A stretch of 64,000 nt of DNA from Sambucus nigra (GCA_949130495.1 CASBWL010000049.1:85919-149918); one strand, 5' to 3'. Shown: positions 47,901-62,580, numbered from the stretch's first letter. Program-made: numbers and translations. The notes: generated by a model not told the origin, from the sequence alone.

Positions 47901-49053
47901 TTGCCCCTGTTGGGCCTCCTGCTGATGACCTCTGCCCCTCTGTGGGCACTCCCTCTTAAAGTGTCATGGCTGGCCACAGACAAAACAGCGTCTCTGACCA
48001 TCCCCCTGTCGTTGGATCTATTGGCCCTGACGTGGCTGGCCCTGCTGGCCTCCCCCTTTGTTCCCTTGGCCCTGACGGTCCTGAGGAACCTGCTGCTGCT
48101 GATTCGGGCCCGGCTGCCCCTACCTGAACCCCTGTCCTCCCGGTTGGAACCCACCAGGTTTAAACTTCTTAGCCTGATTCCCCTACTGACTTCTAGTCTG
48201 CTACTGAGTACCACTCGTGTCACCACTAGTAACTGCCTTGCCGTGTTGGCTCGGCTCCCCTGTTCTCTTGCTCCCTTTTGCATGGAAATGATGATCCTAG
48301 CAATGTATAAGTGCAACATTAACGACATCTGTATAAGTCACTAACGCCGAATTCCGAATCAAATGTTTCCTGATCCGCCAGGCTAAGCCATCCATAAATC
48401 TCGATTTCTTCCGCTACTCATCGCTCACCTCATTTGGCACAAAGTTTGCCAAACGGGTGAACTCTTCCTCATAGTCTGCCACTTATCGGTCACCCTGTAC
48501 TAAATCACTGAACTTTTTCCTCATCTCATCCTCTACCGCTGGTGGAAAGTATTTGCGATCGAACCGCACCCAGAATTTTTGCTATCGTCATCAAATCCCG
48601 CTCCTCGGCGGTGGTAACTGACTCCCACCACTGTAAGGCTGCCCCCGACAGACGAAAGGTAGCAAGCATCTGTTTCTGCACCTCGATACACTCCAGCATG
48701 CGCAAATAGCGTTGAATGTTCTTCTTCCAGTTACAAGCCTCTAGTACATCTGTGCAACCCCGAAACTCAGGTGGGTGACCCTTCTGAAAGGTCTGCCTAA
48801 ATGGCTGCCAAGATGGTGGCCCCTCTGGAGCCTGAACTGCTGGTGCCACTGGAGGCAGTGCCTGGGGCTCTGGAAAGTGAGCTGCCATAGCTTGCATCGC
48901 TATCTCGATCGCCTGGGCCACTATCACTGCCACCTGAGTAGTGGAAATCAACTTGGGTGGTGGTGGTGGTGGCGGTACCTGTGGCTCCTGATGAGCCTCC
49001 CTGACCTCATCCCTAGCCTCATCCCTCTCCGCTCTCTATCTCCTCGGTGGCAT
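47901..49053 (-). pseudogene. Chromovirus gag
   Basis: ATG at 49051-49053 followed after five codons by a stop. Core motifs: FQKGHPPEFRGCTD, RLSGAALQWWESV. Zinc knuckle CFVCGQP-HFKREC near 47970, with a stop in place of one residue. At least two frameshifts. Confidence 0.85.
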
Positions 49054-49231
49054 CTGAAATAGATGGAATCGTATAAGTACACAATTTACACAAAAAAATA
49101 TTCACAGCAGAAATACGATATCTCACAAGCGGAAAATGAATCAACAGTCCTAATAATAGGGCTCTATAACAACCGTGTGCTACACATATACGTAGTAAGC
49201 CGCACAGATCCTAAGGACACTAGAACCTGAT

Positions 49232-49245
49232 GCTCTGATACCATC
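49232..49245 (-). promoter_or_regulatory. Chromovirus primer binding site
   Basis: Minus-strand TGGTATCAGAGC, two bases from the 5' LTR; complements initiator Met tRNA. Confidence 0.92.
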
Positions 49246-52176
49246 TGTGACACCCCGCCTACTTAACCCCGGGTGATCAGTCCTAAATTAAGTTAGAACA
49301 GGTTTCTCAGTTGGTTCATTCTTAGCATCATTGTCGCCTTTTTAATTACTAACCACCTAAGTGAGAAAATTAAACTGGTGCCAAGTTTTATCTTTTATTA
49401 ACTTAAATGAAAATCTCATGCGAAAATAAAACTACACAATGATCACAATTAACTGAAACAACTATTCACAATTAGGTAACTGACCGAATAAATCATCGGC
49501 CCAAACTCCAACAAATATAAAATAAAGAAGTGTAATCAATCTCAACAAGTCTAACAAAAACAAAATGAACTGTTAGCGACATGCTCGAAATAACTGATAG
49601 AAGTCTCTATACTAGAACGAAAGAGTGAGGCGTCTATCAAACTCCCGCAACATCCACATATGCTGCAGCAACGGATCCCGAAAATTGAGTAAAGCCTGGA
49701 GTCCCTTTGGCTGGACACCTAAAAGGTTTTTCAAAATTTTTCTAGCAAGTGTTAGTACCCAAAAACATTTGAAAAACATTTAGCAAATGATTAACTTGAA
49801 GTAATAAGTAAATATGCATGCTCTCCATATTTTAGTTAGTGCCGCATCCCTTGAGGACATCCTCACCCCTCCTCTAATGTGCACTACTAACGCCTTAAAT
49901 AAATTCACCTAGTTCTTCATCTTATGACTAGATAAATTATAAAACCCCTTGCGAACACCCTACTCTAACCGAGTATGCCTTAATTATGATTTTTAAGTTA
50001 TTATCATCATCAACTTAATTAAATCATTTCCCTTTTTAATGTCATATAACTTCCACATCTGTTATACATATAATACAACTCATGCTTTGTATTAATTAGC
50101 CCGTATATAATTATTTACCTAATTATATACTAAATCATATTACAGTATTCACAAACATACTGAAATAACATTTAATAATAGTATTACCCCCGAGTAAAGT
50201 CTCACCGGGTATAAATCCTCTAAAGTGCTATCCCACTAGGTATATTCACATAACCTAGTTACCCCAAGTCAGAATCGCTCACTAACTTGGTTAATACATA
50301 AATGTTGGAGGCGGTCATATTCCTTCCCTGAAAGTGAGATGCCCCTCACCCATATAACGGACGCTATGACCTGGGATTATACTCGCCCTACTCCTCAAGT
50401 TAGGGGATTCATCCACTACGCGCAACCTCCACCTATAGCACTAGAGTATATATATAATAATAATAATATCTATCCACTCATATTAATGCACACATCATAT
50501 ATATATATATACTATCACACACCGTATATATATAAATATAAAATATCACGGCTACACCGTGCACTAAGTCCGTGACACAGCCTATACCATTTTATTTTGA
50601 GTTTATGGCCCAACTCTAATTATTAATTAATTTGCACATTAATTTCTTTTGGTATCGCCCCAACCAATATATTCAGACTTACCCTCGTGGCCCGAATTAA
50701 CATCACCCGAGTCGAAATCCCCGGCTCTATATTATTTAGCCTTTACCTAAATAAAATTTACATCTCGGTATCACCCAACCATTATTCCCAGACTTATCTA
50801 CTACATCCATATTTAATCATTTTTAAACAAACTTTCCAAAATTTAACCCTAGTGTGACACACCTAATTTCCTCCAAATCCCAATTAATTTTAATCATGAT
50901 GTCACACCAAGTCGCCCTCAAATCCTAATTAATTTTTATTCACAATTAATTAGATTTAAACCCATGTATTAATTACTCAACAATTAAGGCATGGAAGAAT
51001 TTTTATTTAATTTCCCTATATATTAAAAACTGGGCGAACTGTCAAAGTTTTCGGACCATCGATCGATCGATGGTCCCCCTTCGATCGATCGATCGATCAA
51101 GTCCTCGTCTTCCCCGAGTTGGCTGTTTCAGCCATGGATGCACACCTCCAAACCCTAGCTTTCTCTATACTGAAAACTAATCTTTCCCATCGACAATAAA
51201 CATCAAACACCTTATATGGAACCTCCCTAAAGTCCAAAAACATCAATTAATTTACTTTCCCTCCTTTTCCACGAATTTGGGGTAAAATCCAATTTAATCT
51301 TTAACCCAATTAAACATTAAATTCATATCACCAATTCATTTCTAATTCATTCGGGTTTACACATCTTACCAGATACAAATACAAAACTCAAATTGTATAT
51401 AAATTTCTACTCAATTTAGAAATCAGATTCATGGTTTACAAAACCCCATGTTTATCCCCCATTAAATCCCAAAACGAATTTCTTTGATTATCCACATCAC
51501 ATGAATATGAATTGAAATACACTTTAAATACTACAGCAAGTTAATCACTTGCTTTAGGGTTCGTAGAGTCTGATTTTGGAGTTGTGAATGCCCAAGGTTG
51601 AAGATGACTCTTTTTGGCTCTCATGTGCTCCCCAACTTTGCCTTTGACTGCTATTAGGGTTTCCTAAACCACTAAGTCTTTTCTAAACTCAATTCAGTCG
51701 TTCCCTTATTTCTTATAATTGTTTAATTAACCTTAATCCCGTTTTTTGCCTAATGAGCCAAGCCCAAGTGACCCAAATGCCCTCGTATGGGCCCGGCTAT
51801 GCCTAAAAACGTTCCGTGACCCGTTTACTACCCCCGTGTACACTTTTCCGACTATCTCGGCCCATTCGGACTCAACCGTATACTCAGAATTGGCATTTGA
51901 GTTAATTTATAAAAATCCTTATTTCACACCCAAATTAGTCTATACCGACTCCCGACTAAAATAAGTACATATTCCGTCATTAATACCCGAAATGACGTAA
52001 ATACATTATTACTATTCACTTAGTAATTAAGTTTCCCTAAATATTAACCATTCACTTCCCGATTAATATTTAAGTATAACTTGTCATAATTAATTCAATT
52101 AAAATTACGACACACAAGTAATTTTGAATTTTCGAATTAATTAAATATTAAATGCATGAAAATACGGGGTGTTACA
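49246..52176 (-). repeat. 5' LTR of the chromovirus
   Basis: 2931 bases, the longest of the three LTR copies in the window. Contains the 24-base palindrome at 51053-51076. Small ORFs such as 50339-50575 recur in the other LTRs but have no recognisable product. Confidence 0.95.
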
Positions 52177-52181
52177 GTCCT

Positions 52182-53300
52182 TTACCACAAAACCATCATT
52201 AGTAAAATGCAAATCACATTTATTTTCCAAAGTAAGCTTGCTAACGGAAGGTATATTTTTCGTGAGTTTGGATACTTCTAACACATTTTTCAATTCCAAG
52301 TCAGGATTTATATATGCTTTACACCAACATGAGTAATATTTAGTTTTGACCCATTTCCTACCATAATATAGTCATCACCATAATAATGTTTTGAATGAGA
52401 TAAAGTACCTAAGGTTTGAGTCATATAAGCATTGCCACCTGAGTTAATATAGAATGTACTATCAACACTCTCTTAAATAGTCGTATTATCTTGACATCCC
52501 CATGCATTTGATTAATAGGATAAGTCCCACTTATCCATGAGGTTGATGGTAGTATGTTTGTTGTTGCCAAAAAATTGATAGGCATTAAAGCTTGATGTTT
52601 TAAAATTAGCAGATTCAGTATTTCCCTAGGATAATTTGTGGGAACTTCTTAAGTTTTGGGAGCTTGTTGAACCTGATAGTTGTGGCCTCTATCACATTAA
52701 TTGGGTTGTGTGCTTGCTCGAAAACCTCTCCCTCTTGAGCTGAAATTTTGGGACTTGTATTGCTGATTTCCATGAATATATTCCCATTATTTTAGTCGTT
52801 TCCATTACCGTTGTAGTTTACTCTTCCACATTTATTGATATTGTATCCTCTTCTTCTATTTGGATAGGAGCCTCTGTAAGATATGTAGGCCATATTTGGT
52901 CCGGGTGATGAAGAGTTGTTGGTTGGTAGTTTTGGATGATGTTTGTGAATGTCAAAGATCATCCATGAAGAAATAAATTATTCCATGGTGGGATATGGAG
53001 GTTTACCAAGCATCATAGTACGAAAGGTTTGGTGTTTTTATCCCAGTCCTTTGGTAAAATATATCACCTTGTTGTCTTCATCTAGTGGCTTATTGGTAGC
53101 ACATAAGTCATAGCACAATCCCTTGAATTCTTTGATATACTGATTTACAATTTTTCCATCAATGGAAGCATTTTGAATTAAATCCTTAAACTGAAATTCT
53201 TTTCCATATTATCTTGTAGGTATTGTTCTTCTAAGTTACTCCAAAAATGATGATACACTACTTAACACTTAGTATATAATAGTCTCTTTGTCCCCTCAAC
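52182..53300 (-). pseudogene. Decayed copia gag-protease (copy 2, 5' half)
   Basis: Same as 4071-5030 plus 15684-15800 but without the Tat insertion; at 53135-53150 the sequence GATATACTGATTTAC is the empty site. Gives the unbroken gag stretch across the junction. Confidence 0.82.
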
Positions 53301-54457
53301 TACCCTCGGGCAGGAACAAAAGTCCCAAGAGAGGCTCGTCGCACTATATCAGACCTTAGTCACCCTTTATTTCCATGTAAAGGACAGTCATTCCAATATG
53401 CTTCCTCAGTAAAGCCTAGAGACAATAGCACCAGAGTTTCGCCATAACTGACAATCAGAGCATACCTATGTTTTAAGAGAAATGACCTCCTACGGTCACC
53501 TAACCCTCAACGGTAAGGGATATCATTACGTAGTACCTCAAGATCAACTTATGACAATCCTAAGGTAATTCTAGACCCTAAGACCTTTGACTGATCTTCT
53601 ACAACTAGTCTGACGGAGTAGATGGAAAGAAGAACACTATTCCACCGACCGCCACCACTTAGACCCTCTAGCATTTAAAGATCCCATTCGCATCTCATGC
53701 TATAAGTAACTACCTTAAACCATCTACAAATCATTTGGCCAATACTCGACCACCTTTCTGACACTATCAGATCTCAGGCACCACAATCACGTTGTGACAG
53801 TCCATTCATTTTATTTCCTAGAGTTTATATATAAAAGTAAGTCTCGTGAATGATTCAAATGAAACTTATATTGAGCAAGCTAAAAGATTAACCCCTTCAA
53901 GAGATCATACTCCCAGAGAACTAAGAGTTAAAGCCCCCATAAGTGTCTACTCTTCGTTTCATACTCTCTCAATCCACTTTTGAGAGAAAATACTTATAAA
54001 TTGGATCATTTCCAATCATCTTATACTTTGTATACCTTGTTGAGACCTAAATGAATACTCAGGAACCCTTAGAGAAGTCCATCCGTTACTTCCTAATGTC
54101 CTTGGGATTGTTGATAAAGTCCACAAGACCTCAGACCCTCTTTGCCAAAGCCCTAGAGGTCTCACAGATTGTAAAAACTATTTTATAATCAAATATATAG
54201 TAAATCACCGTTGACAATGGGCGTAGGGTCCTCAACTGAGGTCCAAACCACTTTAAACAATTGTCTCACACTTTGAAACTTCTCTCCTCTTATGTGTCTA
54301 AGGTCTAGAGCGGAGAAACTGTGGGTCTAGGGCTATATACAATTTCTACAACCATCAATTTGGAAACATAAGTGGGAATGACAAGTTCCACTTCTTTCAC
54401 AAATCAACTTTTCTTTTTTCAATATGCTAACCAACCGCTTTTTAGGTTGTTCTTTAA
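53301..54457. other. Unassigned non-coding segment, copy 2
   Basis: Matches 15801-17000. No ORF or structural element recognised. Confidence 0.5.
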
Positions 54458-54667
54458 ATGAAATGGAGGCTTGACAAAGATCTCCAAGATAAGATAGTTA
54501 CCATTATCAATAGTCTTCATTTACCCTCAGTGGTAGAGATACCTGTGGTGCTAGAACATAATGGTACTGGGGAGAACCACGAGCCTCAGTCAGAGGTGGA
54601 GAATTATCTAAAAGGTGTGCCTAGCCCCCCCAGCGATCAACAACCCAAATTACTATTAAGGATGTGA
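54458..54667 (+). CDS. Small conserved ORF of unknown function, copy 2
   Basis: 69 codons, differs from 17001-17210 at two residues. See that entry; probably part of a mobile element or chance. Confidence 0.25.
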   Translation: MKWRLDKDLQDKIVTIINSLHLPSVVEIPVVLEHNGTGENHEPQSEVENYLKGVPSPPSDQQPKLLLRM

Positions 54668-55941
54668 GGACAAATTTATGAATTGAGTTAATTTATATGT
54701 ATTACCTTAATTTTTTGTTTGGAAAAAACTTGTAAGTGTCATAGGTCAGGACTTGATTTGCTTATCATCCAAGCCTGTGACATGTTATTGAAGATTATAG
54801 CGGCTAAAGATAAAGCGACACCAAGTATACAACATGTTTCAAGCCGACTATCGTCTTCACCATCCTAGGGATCTCAATGAGGTATGAATACATGTTTATG
54901 TTTATTCCCTGGATTGAGTTTTGGGTGTTGGTTTATAAAAAAGGTTTTATAAGATTTTTAAATTATTTTTTTAAAAATCCAACATATCGTTAGAAGGGCC
55001 TTAGGTTTGTTGTTCGAATGAGTTTATGCAACTCATTAGAACATTGATCCAGCAAACTTGGCATGAGCTATTTCTAGAATTTTTAGCAATATCTTTGGAA
55101 GTGATGTTAAAAGGTGTTCGAACAGGGGTATGTAGCCTCGTTCGAATGAGATCCAATTTCATTCAAACAAGCTGGCATGTTTTCCAATGTAAACTTCATT
55201 TCAAGATTCTCTCATTTTTGGATAACCTCCTATAAATAGGAGTATGGAGCAAAAAATCTTAGAGAGACTTTTCTAAGCTTTTTGAGTTCATAAAATTGTT
55301 TAAACAGTTCTCCAAGTTTATGTGTTTGTTTGGAGAAAAAGTTTTCTTAACAAAAACCCTAGTTTACACCCATGTTTGAGATCCAAGAATCATACATATA
55401 TATGTCATTTTGAAATCTCCTTTATTTGCATTAAAGTTGTCTGCTTTTCATACTGTGAGAGTTTTTGGTGGTAGATATCATGTTTGGTATTGTGTGGATG
55501 GATTGGTGATTAGGAAAGTAAGATCCGTGGGATACCGAGACGTGGAAAAGCACCTGCGTTGTGTGGCTATTGGAATGCATCCAACAGTGATTGTGAAGAA
55601 ATTTACAAGGATTAAGGAAGCGCGTCAAGTATTGAAGGCATCGAGTCTGTGAGTAAGTTTAAATTGGTCTTAAAAATTGCTAATCTCGTAGTGAACTCGT
55701 ACGGCTGGGTCGTCCTTAGTTTTTCCCATTGTGTATTTTCTTGTACATTGTTGTGTTGTGATTTACATATTTTACTCTTGCTTACACTCACCTAGATTCA
55801 TGTTTTGTTCAAGACTAAAATTGGTAAATTGTTTTACATAACACTTGTGGTTTACTATAACGGTGAAAGTAAATTAAAAATTATGAAAATAAAACTTGGT
55901 AGTGTTTTCTCTACAAACCCTAGGGAACTTAACTTTATCTA
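54663..55941 (+). mobile_element. Degenerate LTR of the old gag-only element, copy 2
   Basis: Same limits as 17206-18484; primer-site remnant TGGTATCAGAAT at 55944-55955. Confidence 0.65.
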
Positions 55942-56010
55942 ATTGGTATCAGAATAGGTTACACAAGTTTATTGGGATAGATACCTATTTTACGCTTGTT
56001 TAGGGTTTAG

Positions 56011-57800
56011 ATGGAGTTTAACCGAGGGGGCAGTTCCATTGATCGACCTCCATTATTTGATGGGTTAAACTATCCCTAGCGCAAGGCACAGATGTTATTT
56101 GTCTCCAAATCGTTAGATAAGAGCGTTTGGAACTTGGTTGAGTTTGAGTGGACTCCTCCTACTAATGGTGGTGGTCCTAAGGCGTATACCTCTGGGACAT
56201 CAGATGAAAAGAATGCCTCGACTTTTAATTCTAAGGGTGTGAACTTTATTTTTTGGTATGCGACTACTGAAGAGTTTAAACGTGTTATGATTTGTGGCAG
56301 TGCGATGAATTCTTGGGATATTTTAGGATCCACACACAAGTGAGCATATGCTATCAGGGGTTTCAAGTTACAAAATTGGATGACTAAGTTTGAGATGATT
56401 ATGATATTAGAGAATGAGTCCTTTAATGTGTTATATGCCAATTTGTTGGATATTGTTAATTCTTCGTTCAACTCAGGAGACCCTATCCTTGAGTTTAGAG
56501 TGGTGCAGAAAATCTTAAGGTCATTTCCTGGAAGATTTAATGCCAAAGTCACAGTCCAAGATTCCCTAGGTAGTGTTGACACTATGAGAGTCCAAGAGCT
56601 TTAGGTGATCTTCCAACCTATGAGATTAACATGTGTCTTCCAAAGAAAAAAAGATGAAAATAAGGGCATTTCTTTGAAATCCAAAAAAGAGTACATGTCG
56701 AATTCTGATAGTGACAATGAACTTGATGTTGATGAAATTACTAGGTTTGCTAGTAAGTTAAAGAACTTTCTTAAGCTTAAATATGCGAAGAGTTTTGAAA
56801 AGAAGCCAAAGAGCTTTAATGATCGTAATAGGAAGAATAAGGATGGTCCTAAGAAGGTGGATGCTCCAGATAAGTGTTTTAAATGCCAAGGGATTGGGAG
56901 TTATTCTCGTAAGGGTCCCACTAGACTATGCAAGGACTGAAAGAAACCTAAGGTCAATACCACCCTTAGTGATAGTGAGTCGAAAAAGGAAGTTAATTCT
57001 CCTGTAGAGTGCAACTACACTGCATTCAAAGATAGTCATGTAGGCATAAATGTAGTGTCTTCCATTATTGAAGATAATCATGAGCGTGATGGTTTTGAAG
57101 TTCGATCTTTAGGTTTCCAAGCTAGTGAGGAGAGGAGCAATGAAGAAGAGGAAGAAAATGATGATGAGGTTAGTGATCTTCAAGTGGTCTTGCGGGAGTT
57201 ATACGTTGAGTCGCTAAAGTTGAAAAATTCTAACTTTCATTTAGATAATAAGATGAAGGAACGTGTCATAGGTAATAATAATGCTAAATTAATTGAGTAT
57301 CTTAGGGAACGTGAGAATACTCTTAAGGAGAAGCCCGAGTATGTTAAGGGAGAGAGAGATAGCCTTCGTTGTGTGATGGAGGTTTTGAAAAGGGTCTTTC
57401 TTGAGTTTGAAGAGTCTAGGCATTTTCTCGAGTCTAGGATTGTGGTGGCTCAAGTAACATCAAATTTGATTTTGACTCTAGGTCGAAAAAGTTGGATAGA
57501 ATGTTAGGCACCGTCTGAATCAAACATGACAATTATGGTGTTAGCTTCAATGATGCCAATACTTCTCCTGCTAATCTAACACCATTCTTTTGAGAGAGAC
57601 AACCAATGCTAGGGTAATTAGAAAAGGTTAACCCAAGGTAACATTCCTCGAGTATAAACTTTCACACACTATGGTAGAAACGATTACCTTAGGAATTTTT
57701 GTTATGATCTTAAAAAAGGTCCTAAGAATGCTAAGACTAGTTACCATAGTTCCCTGAGCCCAAATTCTTCACACTACATCTATGTGGGTTAGGAGATCCA
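56011..57800 (+). pseudogene. Decayed gag of the old gag-only element, copy 2
   Basis: ATG at 56011. Less damaged than copy 1: one open stretch runs 57055-57507 (coiled coil), where copy 1 has stops at about 19645 and 19801. Knuckle CFKCQGIGSYS near 56876 has lost its His. Shared stops (for example before position 56605) predate the duplication. Confidence 0.82.
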
Positions 57801-57922
57801 ATTTTGAGGCACTTCATATTAGGCTTATTGAATCTCGTATGCTTTCACACGATTCATCACATGTTATATCTTATGAGTGATCACTTATATATTTTCATAC
57901 ACTAGATGTTGTGCTTCATGTC

Positions 57923-59335
57923 TTTTTTTTTTTAAAAAGGCAAAAGGCCCTATATTTATTAATAAAAAGAGAAACAACCTCTCTAGTGTCAGAATAACAT
58001 TACAGAGACAAAGAGAAAGACATAGCAATATTGATTCCTAAGATAATGGCATCCTAATTTGTCTTATTTGAGGGTTCCTCTGATCTTAACTGCAAGATCC
58101 TAACAATCATTGAAATATGATTGAGATCTTAATTACAGACCGTGTTTAGACAGCAAATCAGCAACAAAATTAGTCTCTCTATAACGATGGCAAACCTTGA
58201 TATCTTTCTTTTTTACCATCTCTTTAATCTCTTCAATTATGATTATGATTTTCCATGGAACTTTGCATTTACTAAAAATATATCGAAAGATGAGTAGATA
58301 ATGGGTTTTCATCACCAATTTGACAATGAATTTATGAAGGTAATAAAGCAAACTATCCCTTCTAGCCCATGCCTCTTCCATATTTTTGGTACCATTTACT
58401 TTCAAGTTTGAAGAGGCCTAAATTAGATTAGTTGAACGATTTCTAAAGATAACACTTGTACCCATTTTTCCTTGAATATCACAAGCTCCATCAGCATTAA
58501 GTTTGATTTGAGTATTAGAGGGTTTAATCCATTTAACTTGAATGGTTATGTGAGATTTTACAATAGGAGGCTTAATGAGGAGGAGATTACATGCCTCAAT
58601 GCAGGCAGAGGTAAAACTAGTTTAAGACTCCATGTCTTGCAAACTCCTATTGATGTTGGCAATGATGATATTACTTCTCATTTTTTACCATCAAATAGAG
58701 AATTATTCCTTCTTCTCTGTATCTCCCATAAAGAGTGGCAAAAGATGGCCTTAAGAAGCCATTTGGACATTTGATCAGGCCCTGACTAAATCCACCAATA
58801 CATAATAAGAGAGTTAGGAGATGAAATATGAGTTTGATGAAGCCCCAATTTATGCCCATAGTAGATCCAAACTTGCTGAGAAATATGACCATTAATAGAT
58901 ACATAATTAAGAAATTCCTCCGAGGTGGAGTAATAGTGGCATCTAGAAGCAAGACTAATGCCCACTGATTTTATGTTTATTTTTAGTGGAATTTCTTTGT
59001 TTAGGAGTTTCTAGGCAAAGGCAAAGGCATTAGTAGAAATATTGGGGTCTAAATGAACTTCTGAGTTATAGAATTTAATATTAGCTTTCTGACAAGATTT
59101 ATAGTAGAGGAGAAGGAAAATTCTTCTGATTGGGTAGGAAGCCACATAGGCCCTCCCGTAGACATGGAAGAATTAGTAGACAAACAATTCCAGGCTGAAC
59201 TAATTCTTTTAGCAGCTTTGGAAAAGTCTTTCTTAGGATGAGATAGATATGCGACATAATAAAATCAATCAATAAGATCAATATTTGAATCAATCCCAAA
59301 CGATAATAACAATTGAACGATAAAAGATCCATCAC
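57923..59335 (-). mobile_element. 5'-truncated LINE, copy 2
   Basis: Poly(A) tail as T-run at 57923-57933. RNase H end with KVCHRYRETNFVADLLSKHG at 58133-58405 is open for 90 codons; zf-RVT region at 58671-58952. Confidence 0.77.
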
Positions 59336-61583
59336 GTGCTAAAACTTCAAATAAATCCAATCTCCAAAATGATTTAATTAAAACTGAGTAATAATCAACT
59401 GTGAATAATCCAACTAAAATCCTCTAACAACTTTATAACCGAATGGACCAATAACACCCAAATGAAGTCTTATAATGACATACAACTGAAAATAAAGTCT
59501 AACTAAATAAAGCAATAAAGGAATAAACTCCAGTTGCACCTCCAAAGGATATGCGATAAATTCTATGCAGTTACTCCAGCACTAATACCTGAAAAAATTC
59601 GTCAAGGCACGAGGTCAAAGACCCCGAGCATGAATACACACAACTCCCCTCAAATAGGATCCGTGATCCCAGACAGTAGCATTATACGCAATAAATATCA
59701 CAATAGAGTATTTTAATTGCGAATATAATTAAACGCAGCAAGAAAATTTACTTACCACCCCCAAGATTCTGATAAAAACACACCAATATCATTTTAATTA
59801 ACCCAGTGTCCAAAAGTGTTAATTTAATTAAATTAATCCGAATTATCATTTTTCCAATTTATTTCACTTAAGAATAGCGATCCTCCCACCTCAGGTGATT
59901 TCTCCACCAAAATACACATCCCCTCGCCAAAACGCTAGCTGGTGCGTTTAAACTGTCGACCCCTGCTACATCATGAGGTTCCACACACCACATGACATAA
60001 AACGTCCGTTTAAACTGTCGGCCCTCGTTGATTATGTCGCTAATATATTTTAATATCCGTTTTATTATCATAGGTATTAAATTCTCAATTTCTCAATTAT
60101 CAAAATCACCCCACCTTTTTTATCAATGTGAGATCCTCAAAATACCCCTTAGTCCCATACCTAAGGGTCCCCAAGTACACATATGTCATATCCTACATTT
60201 ATGATGAATTACCAATATAAAACACATCCTAGTATCATGCCTAGGCTAACGCAACGATAATAAACCATAAAAATCATCCCACCCTTGAAATATAAAACCC
60301 CCACGAATTTACACTAACTAGTCCCATATCTAGTAAGCATAAATTATAACACGGGTCTACCCACTAGTCACATACCTACTAAACATCCTATACTCAAGGT
60401 GAGCAATATACCACCCAAACGCCCCTCGTCCCCGCGATGGCAAAAGTGAATAATAATAATCCACACCATATAATAAATCATAAACATAACATGTCAATAT
60501 AATCCTAAAGGTTCCAAATTTAATTTAATTCAATTAATAACACCGTCGTTGTTTTCAACAAAATTCATTATATTCAATAATATGAATTCATTTAACATGC
60601 GATGATATTCAATATGACATAATCGTTCTCCTTTATAAATCTTTTATTTTTTTTAAGTGTTTGCGTCCCAATAACCATAAAAATAATCCCCATAAAATTT
60701 TACATGAGACCCTACACCCAAAATCATAAAACCCCAAAGATCTAACCTACGCACCCAAGGGTTTCAAAGATTAAATCATATTTAAAATTTTCATAAAAAC
60801 AGTCCCAAAATTTTATGTCCACTTTCTATAATTAAGTGACTAATTAATTTTAATTAAAAACATATGATTAAGGGTTTAGGCGACACTTAAAACCCATAAT
60901 AGGTAAGGAATAGAGTATTCATGCCTGTGATTTCTGAATCAAAAATCTGGGTAGACGGTTGGATTCTCCTAAAAAAATTAACAAAAGAGCGTTCTTGAGT
61001 AATCTTGAGTAAACCCCCAATTAAGCCTTCAAATCTTGTGACAAAACTTTGATTATGTTAGTCGTTAATGTTTAGGGTTGAGAGAAAAATATTTTGGAAG
61101 AGCTCTCTCGTGAAAAACTTATGAAAAAGTGATTATGAGGAGTCCCCCTACGGATTAGAAGCATTAAATAACAATTAAGAGTCCCAATCACACTCAAACT
61201 CATAAATAAAGGTCGAACTGACGATAAACTGGGCTTAGTCGATCAATCGATTAAAAGAGTCGATTGATCGACCAAGAAGGAAATTAGAAATCTGAAAGTA
61301 ATTTATTTTTAAAAAGGGCCTAAACTTAAAACTCTCATAAAAACTTCATTTTAAATCCGATTTCGATTCCGTTTGAAGTTCTACTTTCCAAATAATAAAA
61401 CCAACATATTTAATAAATAAAAATCCAAAAATCTAAAATTTTATTTTTCTCAAAAATTCCCATTTAATTAAATAAATCAATTGTAAAAACACGGGGTGTT
61501 AAATTTGGGAAATAATTTATGAATTACATGTGTTTGAAAATAGCTTAACTTAATAAAGTTTAACAAAATCGGGTGTTACAATT
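59336..61583. mobile_element. Tekay-type LTR remnant, copy 2
   Basis: Matches 21901-24170; ends near 61500 (CACGGGGTGTTAAA) and 61580 (CGGGTGTTACA). Only one 21-bp unit at 61238. Confidence 0.55.
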
Positions 61584-61950
61584 TTAGCCATAAATGACAT
61601 CAATTTCACAATATCTAAGTATATAGGTTAAAATTGAAGGATATTGAATTCTATACCTATAAACATAAAAAACAAAAATTGCATAAAAAGGTTCTAGGTA
61701 TGAACATCCAAAGATCAATACCAAATAGTAATAGATGAAACCGAAATTGGATACTACCAAGGATATAATGAGAAATCTAAATCACATCTTACGCAAATCT
61801 AAGATTCCTAACTCTAATTACCTAGAGGATGGATATGATCTCCAAGGCTTTGGGAGGTCGTTGAGTTTAGATTGATCAATGTCGATATTCTTAGAACAAT
61901 TATGTAGACTTTGGAAGGAGAGGAATTAAACACTACTTTGGGAGCAACAA

Positions 61951-62580
61951 CTGTAACTCCCCGGCCGGGATTCGGGTCATACATTTGGGATAACCCGCAC
62001 CGGGATCGAGGTTTTAGGGTAATTAAATTCTTTAATGGTGGGTGACAATTATGCTTGGCACTATTACCCAAACATTATGTTTAAGTTGCAATTCCATCGA
62101 ATTTTTATTTGCGAAAATCGTGACCACTTGCATGCCATTTACTTGTTTAATCGTATTTAGGTAAAGATGTAAAAGAATATGATTAAATGATTGAAAATCA
62201 TCAATTTAATCTAATTATTACAAACTTAATTTCACAAAGTCCAAAGTCCAATTGATAGATCAAACAAAATACAATAAATTATGACTGGGCGACCATATGG
62301 TGGTAAGCCTCGATAATCATATATTTTTTCAGGTACGATTCCCTTTTCCATTTCCTTTTCCTTTCCCTTTCCCTTGCCCTTGTCTTTACTCGGTGTATTT
62401 TGGGGGTTAGCTAAAGAGGGGAATGAGGAAACAACAAGTAGGGGAAATAAAAACGGGCCGTAAATAATATATAACTTTGTTCCTATCGTTTGTGAGCTTT
62501 TAGAGAAGGAAAATTTAATTTCATCCCCTTGTTTGTGAGTTGGAAAGAAAGGAAATAAAATGAAATAAAGCTACTCCGGT
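61951..62580 (+). mobile_element. Gypsy-type LTR start, truncated, copy 2
   Basis: TGTAACTCCCCGGCCGGG, as at 24535. Non-coding. Confidence 0.45.

Larger units (their letters stand above)
40686..52176 (-). mobile_element. Tekay-like chromovirus (Ty3/gypsy), deleted and nested
   Basis: 11491 bases on the minus strand: 5' LTR 49246-52176, Met primer site, gag, protease, N-terminal RT, a nested element, integrase, chromodomain, polypurine tract, 3' LTR 40686-43389. Target duplication GTCCT at 40681-40685 and 52177-52181. The rest of RT and all RNase H are missing. Long LTRs, the chromodomain and the TGTGACACCCCG end support Tekay. Not able to move on its own. Confidence 0.93.
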
